A stretch of 49,522 nt of DNA from Candidatus Woesebacteria bacterium (GCA_020060105.1 JAGVAV010000001.1:1-49522), one strand, 5' to 3'. Counted from the stretch's first letter, positions 23,613-30,824 are shown. The notes: a model not told the origin generated them from the letters alone. Numbers and translations: made by a program.

Positions 23613-24054
23613 GTCATTGCGAGTCCGCCAGCCCCGATTGGATCGGGGCGTTGGCGGACGTGGCAATCTCAAAAATTCTATTTAACAACCTCATCGTATA
23701 AATCCCTAAAAGTTGGATTAACTTTGCTTATAAGATCTAGTTTCTTTCTCCTCGAACCTGACTTTATCTGTTTTTCTCTTTCTATAGCTAAATTGATTTC
23801 GCTAAAAATTTCATAATAAACTAATTTGTTCACATTATATTTGGAAGTAAAACTAGAAATCAGTTTTTCTTTATGCTTAAAAACCCTTCTAATTAAATTG
23901 TTAGTGACACCTGTATAAAGAACAGTATTGGCCTTGTTAGTGATTAAGTAAACATAGTACGGTTTTTCTTGCATACGGTCTAAGAGATTGCTTCGTCTCC
24001 GGCTTTGCTACAGTACCATTTCGGTACGTAGCTTTGCCGGATCCTCGCAATGAC
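23613..24054. mobile_element. 442-bp unit with 11-bp terminal inverted repeats enclosing a GIY-YIG gene
   Basis: The unit begins GTCATTGCGAG (23613-23623) and ends CTCGCAATGAC (24044-24054). Each end is a palindromic arm: the left arm runs to GCAATCTC (23663-23670) through a strong GTCCGCCA..TTGGCGGAC hairpin, the right arm runs from GAGATTGC (23984-23991) through CCGGCTTTGCTA..TAGCTTTGCCGG. The GIY-YIG gene fills the core almost exactly, starting 9 nt from one arm and stopping 7 nt from the other. An element of the same layout without a gene lies at 32403-32486. No target duplication is seen. Confidence 0.6.
23678..23974 (-). CDS. GIY-YIG domain endonuclease
   Basis: A 98-residue single-domain protein of the GIY-YIG superfamily. 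YYVYLITNKANTVLYTGVTN gives the YVY and YTG forms of the GIY and YIG motifs; RRVFKHKE supplies the conserved arginine, the K/H positions follow, and EIFSEINLAIEREKQIKSGS contains the metal-binding glutamate. This is the small stand-alone type related to UvrC N-terminus and homing nucleases; its cellular substrate is not known. It is bracketed by inverted palindromic arms within a few bases on both sides, suggesting that it moves with them or acts on them. Confidence 0.88.
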   Translation of the reverse strand: MQEKPYYVYLITNKANTVLYTGVTNNLIRRVFKHKEKLISSFTSKYNVNKLVYYEIFSEINLAIEREKQIKSGSRRKKLDLISKVNPTFRDLYDEVVK

Positions 24055-24068
24055 AAGAGTATGGAGCT

Positions 24069-24142
24069 GTCGTTGCGAGTTGTGAAATACCCGAAGCAAT
24101 CTCAAGCGCTCAAGATCGCTTCGACACTACGCGTCTCGTAGT
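24069..24142. repeat. further palindromic arm (GTCGTTGCGAG..GCAATCTC) and hairpin
   Basis: A second, forward-oriented arm GTCGTTGCGAG..GAAGCAATCTC (24069-24103) follows the GIY-YIG unit. It is followed by AAGATCGCTTCG and the stem ACTACGCGTCTCGTAGT. It fills most of the gap before the next glycosyltransferase stop at 24155. Confidence 0.6.
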
Positions 24143-24154
24143 AATAAAGAAACA

Positions 24155-25291
24155 CTATTTCAATGCCTCATTATAGACCCTTAACGTCTCTTCCGCCATT
24201 TTTCGCCAACTAAACTCCGCTGCTCTCTTCAATCCTTTCTCAACCATTTCCCGCCGCAAGTCCTTATCAGAAATCACTTTCTGAATTTTCTCCGCCATAT
24301 CAGTAGGGGAGCAGGGATCGAAATATAAAGCCGCGTCAGCCCCAACTTCAGGCAGACAGGAAGCATTCGAAGCCACCACCGGTAAACCTACCGCGAACGA
24401 TTCTAACATCGGAATGCCAAACCCTTCCGACAAAGAAGGAAAAACATAAGCTTCGGCTGCCTTATATAATACCGCCAAATCCTCGTCCGGCACAAATCCG
24501 GGCAAAATTACCCGATTTTTTAACCCCAGCACCTTTACCCGCTCGGCAAGTCGATCATAAAAACTGCTTCGCGTGCACGGATTAATGAGCTTAACCTTTG
24601 GATCCATTAATTTCAAAGCCTCGAGTAATCGATCAAGATTCTTATAAGGATAAGCGTTACCAACATAAACTAGGTAAGGCCGAGTCAAGCCGTATTTATA
24701 AAGAATTTGCCTAACTTTTCCCTCGCTTACCGCCTTTCTCCCCCATTCAGCGAAAACCTTATCCGCCGCTTCGTAAGTAACTCTAATTTTGTCTTCCGCC
24801 ACGTCAAAACTAGTCATTAATTTTTGTTTCGTAAAGTTGGTTGGAACAATTATTTTTCTTGAACGATTAACGGCCAAAGAGATCACCCCTTCATAAACTT
24901 TATGCTTTAAATAATAAACTGGTAACACTCTAGTCGTGGAACTCGCTCCATAGTATTCATTCTTAGTTAAGTCGTGGATGGTCACGACAAAAGGTTTTGA
25001 AGAAAAGATGGAAATGTTAAAGTGAGGAAAGTGCATCAGGTCAACCCTTACTTGATTAATCTTTAAAGGCATTAGTAACTGCTCTTTGAGAGAATACCAA
25101 CGGGCATCAGCCAAAACCTTAGCAAAATTCGGGTTTCTTGGTTGAAAGAGGTAGTAATTACTCTTTCTTAAGAAAACAACGTATTTGTTCTCGTGATCTA
25201 TTTCCTGAAGCTGTTCCAGCAACTTTTCAACATAGCGCCCGACCCCCGTACCCTCGGGACCCAAGAACCGGGCATCAATTCCGATACGCAC
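24155..25291 (-). CDS. glycosyltransferase, GT4 family
   Basis: A 378-residue GT-B transferase. MRIGIDARFLGPEGTGVGRY opens it, with a typical glycine-rich start. VTIHDLTKNEYYG, then VPTNFTKQKL, YVGNAYPYKNLDRLLEALKL at the start of the nucleotide domain, GFVPDEDLAVLY and PSLSEGFGIPMLESFAVGLP (the E-x7-E motif) follow. The GTG start has GGGGG five bases upstream. Mannosyl- or rhamnosyl-type transfer to a growing lipid-linked glycan is likely, but the exact sugar cannot be read. Confidence 0.88.
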   Translation of the reverse strand: MRIGIDARFLGPEGTGVGRYVEKLLEQLQEIDHENKYVVFLRKSNYYLFQPRNPNFAKVLADARWYSLKEQLLMPLKINQVRVDLMHFPHFNISIFSSKPFVVTIHDLTKNEYYGASSTTRVLPVYYLKHKVYEGVISLAVNRSRKIIVPTNFTKQKLMTSFDVAEDKIRVTYEAADKVFAEWGRKAVSEGKVRQILYKYGLTRPYLVYVGNAYPYKNLDRLLEALKLMDPKVKLINPCTRSSFYDRLAERVKVLGLKNRVILPGFVPDEDLAVLYKAAEAYVFPSLSEGFGIPMLESFAVGLPVVASNASCLPEVGADAALYFDPCSPTDMAEKIQKVISDKDLRREMVEKGLKRAAEFSWRKMAEETLRVYNEALK

Positions 25292-25297
25292 AAAAAC

Positions 25298-25440
25298 CCC
25301 CTAAAATAAAGCACCAAATCACAAGTACCAATAACCAAATAAATTCAAATGATCAAGTTCAAAACGTTTAAAATCTTGAATTTGATTATTGGAATTTAAA
25401 TACTATTTGGTCACTTGGATTTTGAATTTTGTTATTTTTA
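25298..25440. repeat. AT-rich word palindrome (CCAAATAACC / AATTCAAAATCC type)
   Basis: Left words AAGCACCAAATCACAAGTAC, CAATAACCAAATAAATTC, AAATGATCAAGTTCAAAAC face right words TTGAATTTGATTATTGG, AATTTAAATACTATTTGGTC, ACTTGGATTTTGAATTTTG around TTTAAAATC. The arms are imperfect reverse complements of each other and fill the whole gap between two glycosyltransferase genes. Confidence 0.65.
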
Positions 25441-25444
25441 GCAT

Positions 25445-26329
25445 CTACCCTCTCTTAAATCTATTAAGCACTAGCGCTCCCCAGCATCTAAAATTAATCC
25501 CCACCATCACTATTTTAGTCTGCCATCTTGGATAGACTAAAGAATAATGCTTGTGGTAAAAAATATGCATCGCCCGGTGAAACTCTTTAACTAACCTGGG
25601 ATTACTTTTAGCTCCCCAACTGGCCTTTTTATGATGAATTATTTTGGTCGCCGGGTGATACATTATCTTCCAACCCGCCTTTTTAAATCGATAGGCCCAA
25701 TCAATATCTTCCCCATACATAAAAAACTCTTCGTCAAGTAATCCTACTTGATCCATCGCTTCTTTTCGAACCAGAAAAAAGGCCCCCATTGGACAATCTA
25801 TTTCATAAGTCCCCTCCTCGGGCAAAAAGGTCAGGTTATATTGAGCAAAAAAACTGCTGCGAGGAAAAGCCTTGGCTAAAAAAAGCATATGCCAAAGCGA
25901 CCGGGCGGGAGTAGGGAAACTTCGGCGGCAAGCTCGGTCTAATTTTCCGTTGGGCAACTCCACTCGGCAGGTGCTTACCCCTAACTCCGGCCGACTTTCC
26001 ATAAAATCAGTCATGACCTTGAAAGTTTCAGGCAGGACAATCGTATCTGAATTTAAAAGTAGAGCGTACTTTGTTTTCACCAACCTTAAGGCTTGATTAT
26101 TCGCTTTGGAGAAACCAAGATTTTTGCGGTTTTCCAAAACCGTCACTAAGGGAAAGTCTCTTCTCACCATCGTTACTGAATCATCTTTCGACGCGTTGTC
26201 AACCACGTAAACCTTAATCGCTACTCCAACAGAGCGAAAAACAGAATCAAGGCACTGCTTTAAAAGCGCCTTGGTGTTGTAGTTAACGATGATGACCGAT
26301 AGATCAACTTGATTAGATAACTTTTTCAT
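25445..26329 (-). CDS. glycosyltransferase, GT2 family (rhamnosyltransferase-like)
   Basis: A 294-residue GT-A inverting transferase. The N-terminus has LSVIIVNYNTKALLKQCLDS, then VVDNASKDDS, ENRKNLGFSKANNQALR, LLLNSDTIV with the metal-binding N-x-D, and further on CPMGAFFLVRKEAM and FFMYGEDIDWAYRFKKAGWK with the catalytic ED. This set is typical of WbbL-type rhamnosyltransferases. I start at MKKLSNQVD (26329); the upstream in-frame ATG at 26374 would read through a word repeat. The C-terminus is basic with a hydrophobic helix, probably peripheral to the membrane. Confidence 0.9.
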   Translation of the reverse strand: MKKLSNQVDLSVIIVNYNTKALLKQCLDSVFRSVGVAIKVYVVDNASKDDSVTMVRRDFPLVTVLENRKNLGFSKANNQALRLVKTKYALLLNSDTIVLPETFKVMTDFMESRPELGVSTCRVELPNGKLDRACRRSFPTPARSLWHMLFLAKAFPRSSFFAQYNLTFLPEEGTYEIDCPMGAFFLVRKEAMDQVGLLDEEFFMYGEDIDWAYRFKKAGWKIMYHPATKIIHHKKASWGAKSNPRLVKEFHRAMHIFYHKHYSLVYPRWQTKIVMVGINFRCWGALVLNRFKRG

Positions 26330-26334
26330 AAATA

Positions 26335-26722
26335 GATAAAATTCCAAATTCAAAATCTCACACGAGTTACGCAATTACCTCTAGTTGTCATTCCCGATTC
26401 GGCTGTGCCGGATCAAGTCAAGGGCAGGTTTTAATCGGGAATCCGCTACCTTTGTCACTCCCAGATTGGCTGGGAATCCACACAAATGATTCTCTCTAGA
26501 CTCCTGGTACGTTAGAACCCTTGACATCGAAGCGAAAACCTAAAGGAATTAACTCTTGTTGAAACCGTAAGTTGCAAGTATCGGTATCCATAGTTCTTAC
26601 GTACCCCGCTTCCGCGAGAATGACATACGCGTAACTCTTGATCTCAAACTACAAACAATTCTTAAATATTTGAATTTTGTTATTGAATATTATTTGGTTA
26701 TTTGGATTTGGTGCTTGGAATT
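26335..26722. repeat. AT-rich word palindrome with a 274-bp element inserted in it
   Basis: The left arm AAATTCCAAATTCAAAATC and the right arm GAATTTTGTTATTGAATATT, TTTGGTTATTTGGATTTGG and TGCTTGGAATTTTATT are imperfect reverse complements of the AATTCAAAATCC word set. The 26364-26637 element sits between them. The right arm begins directly after the hldA stop codon. Nothing coding is seen in this gap of about 390 bp. Confidence 0.55.
26364..26637. mobile_element. 274-bp element with GAGTTACGC terminal inverted repeats
   Basis: It begins GAGTTACGC (26364-26372) and ends GCGTAACTC (26629-26637), a perfect 9-bp inverted pair. Inside are palindromic arms of the GTCATTCCC..GGGAATCC family: TGTCATTCCCGATT..AATCGGGAATCCGC, TGTCACTCCCAG..CTGGGAATCCA and CCGCTTCCGCGAGAATGACA. 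The left end shares CACGAGTTACGC with the right end of the 18472-18591 element. No open frame of note is inside. Confidence 0.6.
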
Positions 26723-27697
26723 TTATTTTAATACTTCCACCAACTCTTCCCCCGTCACCGTCGCCGTTCCTAACTTGCCAACAACAATACTTGCCGCGTA
26801 GTTGGCAACCTCCGCCGCTTCCGCAAAACTCCCTCCAGAAGCTAAAACCAAAGCCAAAGCGGCTACTACCGTATCCCCCGCTCCGGAAACATCATAAACT
26901 TCCCGAGCCAAAGCAGGAAAATCCCTTATTTGGCCAAGTTTGTTCTTTTCCATTAAACTCATTCCCTCTTCGCTTCGGGTTAGTAAAACCGCCTCGCATT
27001 TTACCAGGCTAAAAAGCGTCTCCACCGATCTTAAAAGAGTCTCGGAGTCAATAATTTCCATCTTACTGGCGACATGGGCTTCTTTCTTGTTCGGAGTTAT
27101 TATCGTCGCCCCAGCGTACTTCGAAAAAACACTCCCCTTAGGATCTACCACCACCGGAATCTTTTTCAAGCCCGCCTGGTTTATTATTCCTTGAGAAAGT
27201 CTAGGGGTCACCACCCCTTTTGAATAGTCGGAAATAACCACTACCTCAACAGAGTCGACCAAGTCTTTAAATTTTTCCAGCAACTCTTTTTCTATTCTTG
27301 AGCTAATCAGATCTTTCGACTCTCGATCAATCCGAAAGAGTTGCTGATTGCGCGCCATCACCCTGGTCTTTAAGGTCGTTGGACGCCGATGGTCAACTAC
27401 TAAACCTTCTTTACCAATGTTATTCTTTTCAAGCGTTAAGCTAATCTTCTTTCCCGAGGAATCGTCTCCCACAACCCCAAGGAGACAAACTCTACCGCCC
27501 AAAGACCTGACATTGGCCGCGGTATTAGCGGCGCCGCCTAAAACGTAAGTTGAACGTTCGATCTCAATTATCGGCACCGGCGCCTCTTGGGAAATCCGGG
27601 ACACTTGACCAAACCGGTACTCATCGAGCATCACATCGCCAATGATCAAGACTTTTTTGTCTTTAAACCTTTGAACTAAATCTCGAAGTCTACTCAT
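26723..27697 (-). CDS. hldA: D-glycero-beta-D-manno-heptose-7-phosphate kinase
   Basis: A 324-residue PfkB-family sugar kinase equal to the N-terminal half of HldE (RfaE domain I), which phosphorylates heptose 7-phosphate at C1. VLIIGDVMLDEYRFGQVSRI and SQEAPVPIIE near the N-terminus are the RfaE signature, then LGGAANTAANVRSLGG, and VYDVSGAGDTVVAALALVLA near the end with the catalytic Asp of GAGD. It is next to the matching adenylyltransferase, phosphatase and isomerase genes, which settles the substrate. It ends in AAAATAA directly before a word palindrome. Confidence 0.93.
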   Translation of the reverse strand: MSRLRDLVQRFKDKKVLIIGDVMLDEYRFGQVSRISQEAPVPIIEIERSTYVLGGAANTAANVRSLGGRVCLLGVVGDDSSGKKISLTLEKNNIGKEGLVVDHRRPTTLKTRVMARNQQLFRIDRESKDLISSRIEKELLEKFKDLVDSVEVVVISDYSKGVVTPRLSQGIINQAGLKKIPVVVDPKGSVFSKYAGATIITPNKKEAHVASKMEIIDSETLLRSVETLFSLVKCEAVLLTRSEEGMSLMEKNKLGQIRDFPALAREVYDVSGAGDTVVAALALVLASGGSFAEAAEVANYAASIVVGKLGTATVTGEELVEVLK

Positions 27698-27699
27698 AG

Positions 27700-27835
27700 T
27701 AAAATATGAAATAAAAAATATCTAACAACGACATTTTCAAACAAAATTTAAAAAGTAAATATCAAACATTAAAATGTAGCTATTTTTGATTTTTTATATG
27801 TCGTTTTGCTTTTTGCATTTTAATCTTTGATTTCC
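27700..27835. repeat. AT-rich word palindrome running into the hldC 3' end
   Basis: Left words AATATGAAATAAAAAATATC, AACGACATTTTCAAAC and TATCAAACATTAAAATG face right words TTTTTGATTTTTTATATGTC, GTTTTGCTTTTTGCATTTT and AATCTTTGATTTCC. The right arm lies inside hldC and encodes its last 17 or so residues. Confidence 0.5.
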
Positions 27836-28316
27836 TTAAAGGCTTTTCCCTAATTATTTTCTTAATTAATCCCGTCACCGAGTATCCTTCAACCACTGGA
27901 ACTAATCTCACTTCTCCACCGTAAGAAGCAACTATTTTCGCTTCCGGCAGTGTCTTAAGGGTGTAATCACCACCCTTAACGTACACGTCAGGTTGAAAGT
28001 AACCTACCAAACTCTCAGCCGTTAAATCTGAAAAAATGGCAACGTGGTCAACCACTTCTAGATGAGACAGCACTTCGGCTCGCTCGGCTTCAGAAAAAAT
28101 TGGCCTTTTAGGCCCTTTAATCCTTTTGACCGACTCGTCACTATTTAAACCAACAACTAAGACATCGCCAAAACTTCGGGCTTGAGCTAAATAACGAACG
28201 TGGCCAAGGTGAAGAATATCAAAAACACCGTTAGTAAAAATGACCTTTTTACCCTTAGCTTTAGCTTTGTCAACAATTTTTTTTATTTCTTCTTTATTCT
28301 TTATTTTGTCAACCAT
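27780..28316 (-). CDS. hldC: D-glycero-beta-D-manno-heptose 1-phosphate adenylyltransferase
   Basis: A 178-residue nucleotidyltransferase equal to the C-terminal half of HldE (RfaE domain II), which makes ADP-heptose. KVIFTNGVFDILHLGHVRYL carries the HxGH nucleotide motif, followed by LVVGLNSDESVKRIKGPKRP, VDHVAIF, PDVYVKGGDY and VPVVEGYSVTGLIKKI. After the normal family end there is a lysine-rich tail, KSKIKMQKAKRHIKNQK, encoded by a word palindrome and probably without function. It lies 82 nt upstream of hldA. Confidence 0.93.
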   Translation of the reverse strand: MVDKIKNKEEIKKIVDKAKAKGKKVIFTNGVFDILHLGHVRYLAQARSFGDVLVVGLNSDESVKRIKGPKRPIFSEAERAEVLSHLEVVDHVAIFSDLTAESLVGYFQPDVYVKGGDYTLKTLPEAKIVASYGGEVRLVPVVEGYSVTGLIKKIIREKPLRKSKIKMQKAKRHIKNQK

Positions 28317-28321
28317 AATTA

Positions 28322-28440
28322 GTTAAGATCAAAGATTAAATCTCAAAGTGCAAAGACTAGTTCAAAACGTAAAGCCAAAAAAGTTTTGCACTTTTAACTA
28401 GGCTTTGATATTTGCACTTTACGCTTTGCACTTAAAAATT
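28322..28440. repeat. word palindrome (GTGCAAAG / CTAGTT type) between gmhB and hldC
   Basis: Left words ATCAAAGATTAAATCTC, AAAGTGCAAAGACTAG and TTCAAAACGTAAAGCC face right words GTTTTGCACTTTTAACTAGG, CTTTGATATTTGCACTTTAC and GCTTTGCACTT. The arms are imperfect reverse complements, and the right arm overlaps the last five codons and stop of gmhB. Confidence 0.65.
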
Positions 28441-28967
28441 AATTTTGCCAGCTCCTCTAAATCGTTAACCACAAAATCCGCTTCTTTTGATTTCTTTGCT
28501 TCCTTTTCTGATCCCGGGCCAGTTAATACCAAACCGCTCTTCAGGCATCCGGCGGCTTTACCCGCCAAGACATCACTCATCTTGTCCCCCACCATAATAG
28601 AACTTTTCAAATTTATTTTCAAATCAGAGGCCGCCCTCGCTAACATCCCTGGCTTTGGTTTCCGGCAATCACACTCGCCGGTAAAGTCCGGATGGTGGGG
28701 GCAATAATAAACTCCCTCCAGAGAAACCCCCTTTAATTCTAGAACTTCTCTAACTCTTTTGTTGACCGCCTCAACTGCTTCTTTGCCAAAGTAGCCTCTC
28801 GCAACCCCAGATTGATTGGCCACCACTACTATCAGCCAGCCCTCACTCTGAAACCTCCTTAGAGCCTCTACAACGCCCGGCAAGATCCTTATTTTGTCTG
28901 GGTCGTGAGGATAGCCTGTGTCTTCAATAATTACCCCGTCACGATCTAAAAAAAGCGCCTTTTTCAT
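28419..28967 (-). CDS. gmhB: D-glycero-D-manno-heptose 1,7-bisphosphate 7-phosphatase
   Basis: A 182-residue HAD-family phosphatase. The catalytic DRDGV lies at 8-12 (LFLDRDGVI), followed by PGVVEALRRFQ, VVANQSGVARGYF, the zinc site C-x-H..C-x-C in CPHHPDFTGECDCRKPKPGM, and MVGDKMSDV as the last HAD motif. It removes the 7-phosphate between the kinase and adenylyltransferase steps of ADP-heptose synthesis. The final FKCKA and stop are encoded by the adjoining word palindrome. Confidence 0.93.
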   Translation of the reverse strand: MKKALFLDRDGVIIEDTGYPHDPDKIRILPGVVEALRRFQSEGWLIVVVANQSGVARGYFGKEAVEAVNKRVREVLELKGVSLEGVYYCPHHPDFTGECDCRKPKPGMLARAASDLKINLKSSIMVGDKMSDVLAGKAAGCLKSGLVLTGPGSEKEAKKSKEADFVVNDLEELAKLIFKCKA

Positions 28968-28973
28968 TATAAG

Positions 28974-29083
28974 AAATTAGAATTTAGAAAATAGTAAATA
29001 GAAGTTTTTCTAATTTACTACTATGACTTACTACTTACTAATTACTACTTTCTATTTTCTACTGGCCTCCGGTATACGCAATC
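28974..29083. repeat. word palindrome (TAGAAATTAG / TAGTAAGTAG type) between gmhA and gmhB
   Basis: Left words AGAAATTAGAATTTAGAAAA and TAGTAAATAGAAG face right words TAATTTACTACTATGACTTA, CTACTTACTAATTACTAC and TTTCTATTTTCTACTGG. The arms are reverse complements made of different iterations of TAGAAA and TAGTAA around a T-rich centre. Confidence 0.6.
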
Positions 29084-29085
29084 AA

Positions 29086-29649
29086 CTATAAATTTTCCTC
29101 GACTAGCTTGCAGACGATGTGTCCAATCGTAATATGCGCTTCCTGAATTCTCGGCGTTTCCTCTGAAGGAACTATTAAAGCTAAATCAACAATCTTAGCT
29201 AATTTCCCCCCATCCCTCCCAGTTAACCCAATCGTTTTCGCCCCCTTCTTTTTCGCCTCCTCAACCGCTCTAAGAACATTAACGGAGTTTCCACTAGTGC
29301 TGATTGCCACCAAAACATCTTTGGATTCTACCAAAGACTCTACCTGCCGGGCAAAGGCTTCTTCAAAACCATAATCGTTGCCAATCGCCGTTAAAGCCGA
29401 GGTGTCAGTTGTTAAGGCCAGAGCTGGCAAGGACCGCCTGTCTTTTTCAAATCGGCCAACCATCTCCGCCGCCAGATGCTGAGCATCCGCCGCGCTTCCC
29501 CCATTACCACACAAAATCATCTTTCCACCATTTTGATAAGACTTAATAAGCAATTCCGCTGCTTCAGCTGTCTTCTTGGAGAGTTTTTCAGCCGTCAGTT
29601 TTTTTACTTCAATACTTTTTTCAAACTGTAACCTAATTTTTTCGACCAT
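29086..29649 (-). CDS. gmhA: sedoheptulose 7-phosphate isomerase
   Basis: A 187-residue SIS-domain enzyme that converts sedoheptulose 7-phosphate into D-glycero-D-manno-heptose 7-phosphate, the first step of heptose synthesis. LCGNGGSAADAQHLAAEMVG is the GmhA signature, followed by LALTTDTSALTAIGNDYGFE, VAISTSGNSVNVLRA and EETPRIQEAHITIGHIVCKL with the active-site EAH. I start at MVEKIRLQ (29649); an in-frame ATG five codons upstream is possible. It is first in the order gmhA-gmhB-hldC-hldA, each separated by a word palindrome. Confidence 0.94.
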   Translation of the reverse strand: MVEKIRLQFEKSIEVKKLTAEKLSKKTAEAAELLIKSYQNGGKMILCGNGGSAADAQHLAAEMVGRFEKDRRSLPALALTTDTSALTAIGNDYGFEEAFARQVESLVESKDVLVAISTSGNSVNVLRAVEEAKKKGAKTIGLTGRDGGKLAKIVDLALIVPSEETPRIQEAHITIGHIVCKLVEENL

Positions 29650-29661
29650 CCACAAAATTCT

Positions 29662-29765
29662 CAATTATCAATATTCAATGATCAAGAAATTTTTCAACTC
29701 TTCAATGATCATTGCCAACTTGATCATTCTTTGACCCTTGATCATTGAAACTTAGTTAAGGTTTA
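29662..29765. repeat. word palindrome (CAATGATCAAG type) upstream of gmhA
   Basis: Left words TCAATTATCAATATTCAATG and ATCAAGAAATTTTTCAAC face right words CAACTTGATCATTCTTTGAC and CCTTGATCATTGAAAC, with TCTTCAATGATCATTGCC in the centre, itself the palindrome CAATGATCATTG. Confidence 0.6.
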
Positions 29766-29775
29766 AGTCTTAATA

Positions 29776-30744
29776 CTAGTATTGCTCGAACCTTATCTTC
29801 CCCGTCATCCTTTGCCAAACGCCAACTGGATAACCAACCATTTTTGCCACGTCTCCCTCAATCACTAAAAAGGGAATAGTTAGAAAGGCAAGAACATTAG
29901 TCAATAAGGTTTCCTTGGGGTAATGGTACAAAAATCTACCCCAAAATTTGCTCATATAAACAACAAATCCAGCTAAAAGCGGAATTAAAAATAACAAACT
30001 TATTTGAACGGTTAAGTAAGTCAAAATTACGCCTGAAGCGTATGTGGCATAACGGATCAAGTGCCGCCTGGGCCAAAGTTTGGCGTGCCCATCCCCACGA
30101 GCATATCGATAGTATTGCCAAAAGTAATCTTTCCAAGAATTCCGCACAAACCAGGTCACCCAAGCGTCAGGGGCAAAGTGAAGATCTATTCCCCTTCTTT
30201 TCAGCGTTAGGTCAAAAACGACATCTTCACAAATCGGCAACCATTCCGGGTACTTGGCCACCTTCTCCCAGGCATCTTTCCGAAAGGCAATAGACCGACT
30301 AGAAGGTAGGAACTTCCAAGTTCTTACTTCACCTAAAGAAGGAATCGTCACCGCAGAGAGAACATTGTGAGCGAAACGGCCTCGATAGGCTTTGAAGAAC
30401 CCCGCCACCACCCTTGATTTTTCTTGCTCCTTTAAGGGTCTCGTCAGCGCTTCCAGCCAACCTGAACCTACCTCACAACCAGCATCAGTCACTGCAATAA
30501 TATCTCCTTTCGCCGCCGCAATTGCGATATTTCTTCCCCTAGCAATGTTGGCCCTAGGCTCAATAATTAAGTTAATCGGAAATTTCGCCTTGCTTTTAAA
30601 ACTGTCAATTATCATAACCGTTTTATCTTTCGAGCCCCCGTCGACAATTACCAGTTCATCTAAACCTTTCTGTCTGTTTAGAGAACTAAGCAACTCCTTA
30701 ATGGAAAACTCTTCGTTTTTAACTGTCACCACCACACTAACCAT
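29776..30744 (-). CDS. glycosyltransferase, GT2 family, with C-terminal membrane segments
   Basis: A 322-residue GT-A transferase. MVSVVVTVKNEEFSIKELLS opens the domain, followed by LVIVDGGSKDKT, RANIARGRNIAIAAAKGDII, AVTDAGCEVGSGWLEAL with the DxG/DAG metal site, and PICEDVVFDLTLKRRG with the catalytic ED. Two hydrophobic segments near the C-terminus (ILTYLTVQISLLFLIPLLAG and VLAFLTIPFLVIEG) would bind it to the membrane. The ATG at 30744 is preferred over one 23 codons upstream, which would add a run unlike the family. Confidence 0.87.
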   Translation of the reverse strand: MVSVVVTVKNEEFSIKELLSSLNRQKGLDELVIVDGGSKDKTVMIIDSFKSKAKFPINLIIEPRANIARGRNIAIAAAKGDIIAVTDAGCEVGSGWLEALTRPLKEQEKSRVVAGFFKAYRGRFAHNVLSAVTIPSLGEVRTWKFLPSSRSIAFRKDAWEKVAKYPEWLPICEDVVFDLTLKRRGIDLHFAPDAWVTWFVRNSWKDYFWQYYRYARGDGHAKLWPRRHLIRYATYASGVILTYLTVQISLLFLIPLLAGFVVYMSKFWGRFLYHYPKETLLTNVLAFLTIPFLVIEGDVAKMVGYPVGVWQRMTGKIRFEQY

Positions 30745-30824
30745 ATCTTTTATTTTAATCCTTATTAACCTTAGATTGCTAGTTATTTCTAAAAAGACTG
30801 TCCTGTCTAACAATGTTTTTAGAC

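Noticed and set aside
23604-24064. Target-site duplication around the GIY-YIG unit
   Set aside because: The flanking bases (CCCCGCGG on one side, AAGAGTATGG on the other) share no direct repeat, so transposition by a DDE-type mechanism is not supported.
13878-29765. Repeated short words in gaps considered as CRISPR arrays
   Set aside because: There is no fixed repeat of 23-40 bp with unique spacers of constant length, the arms are inverted rather than direct, and no cas gene is near.
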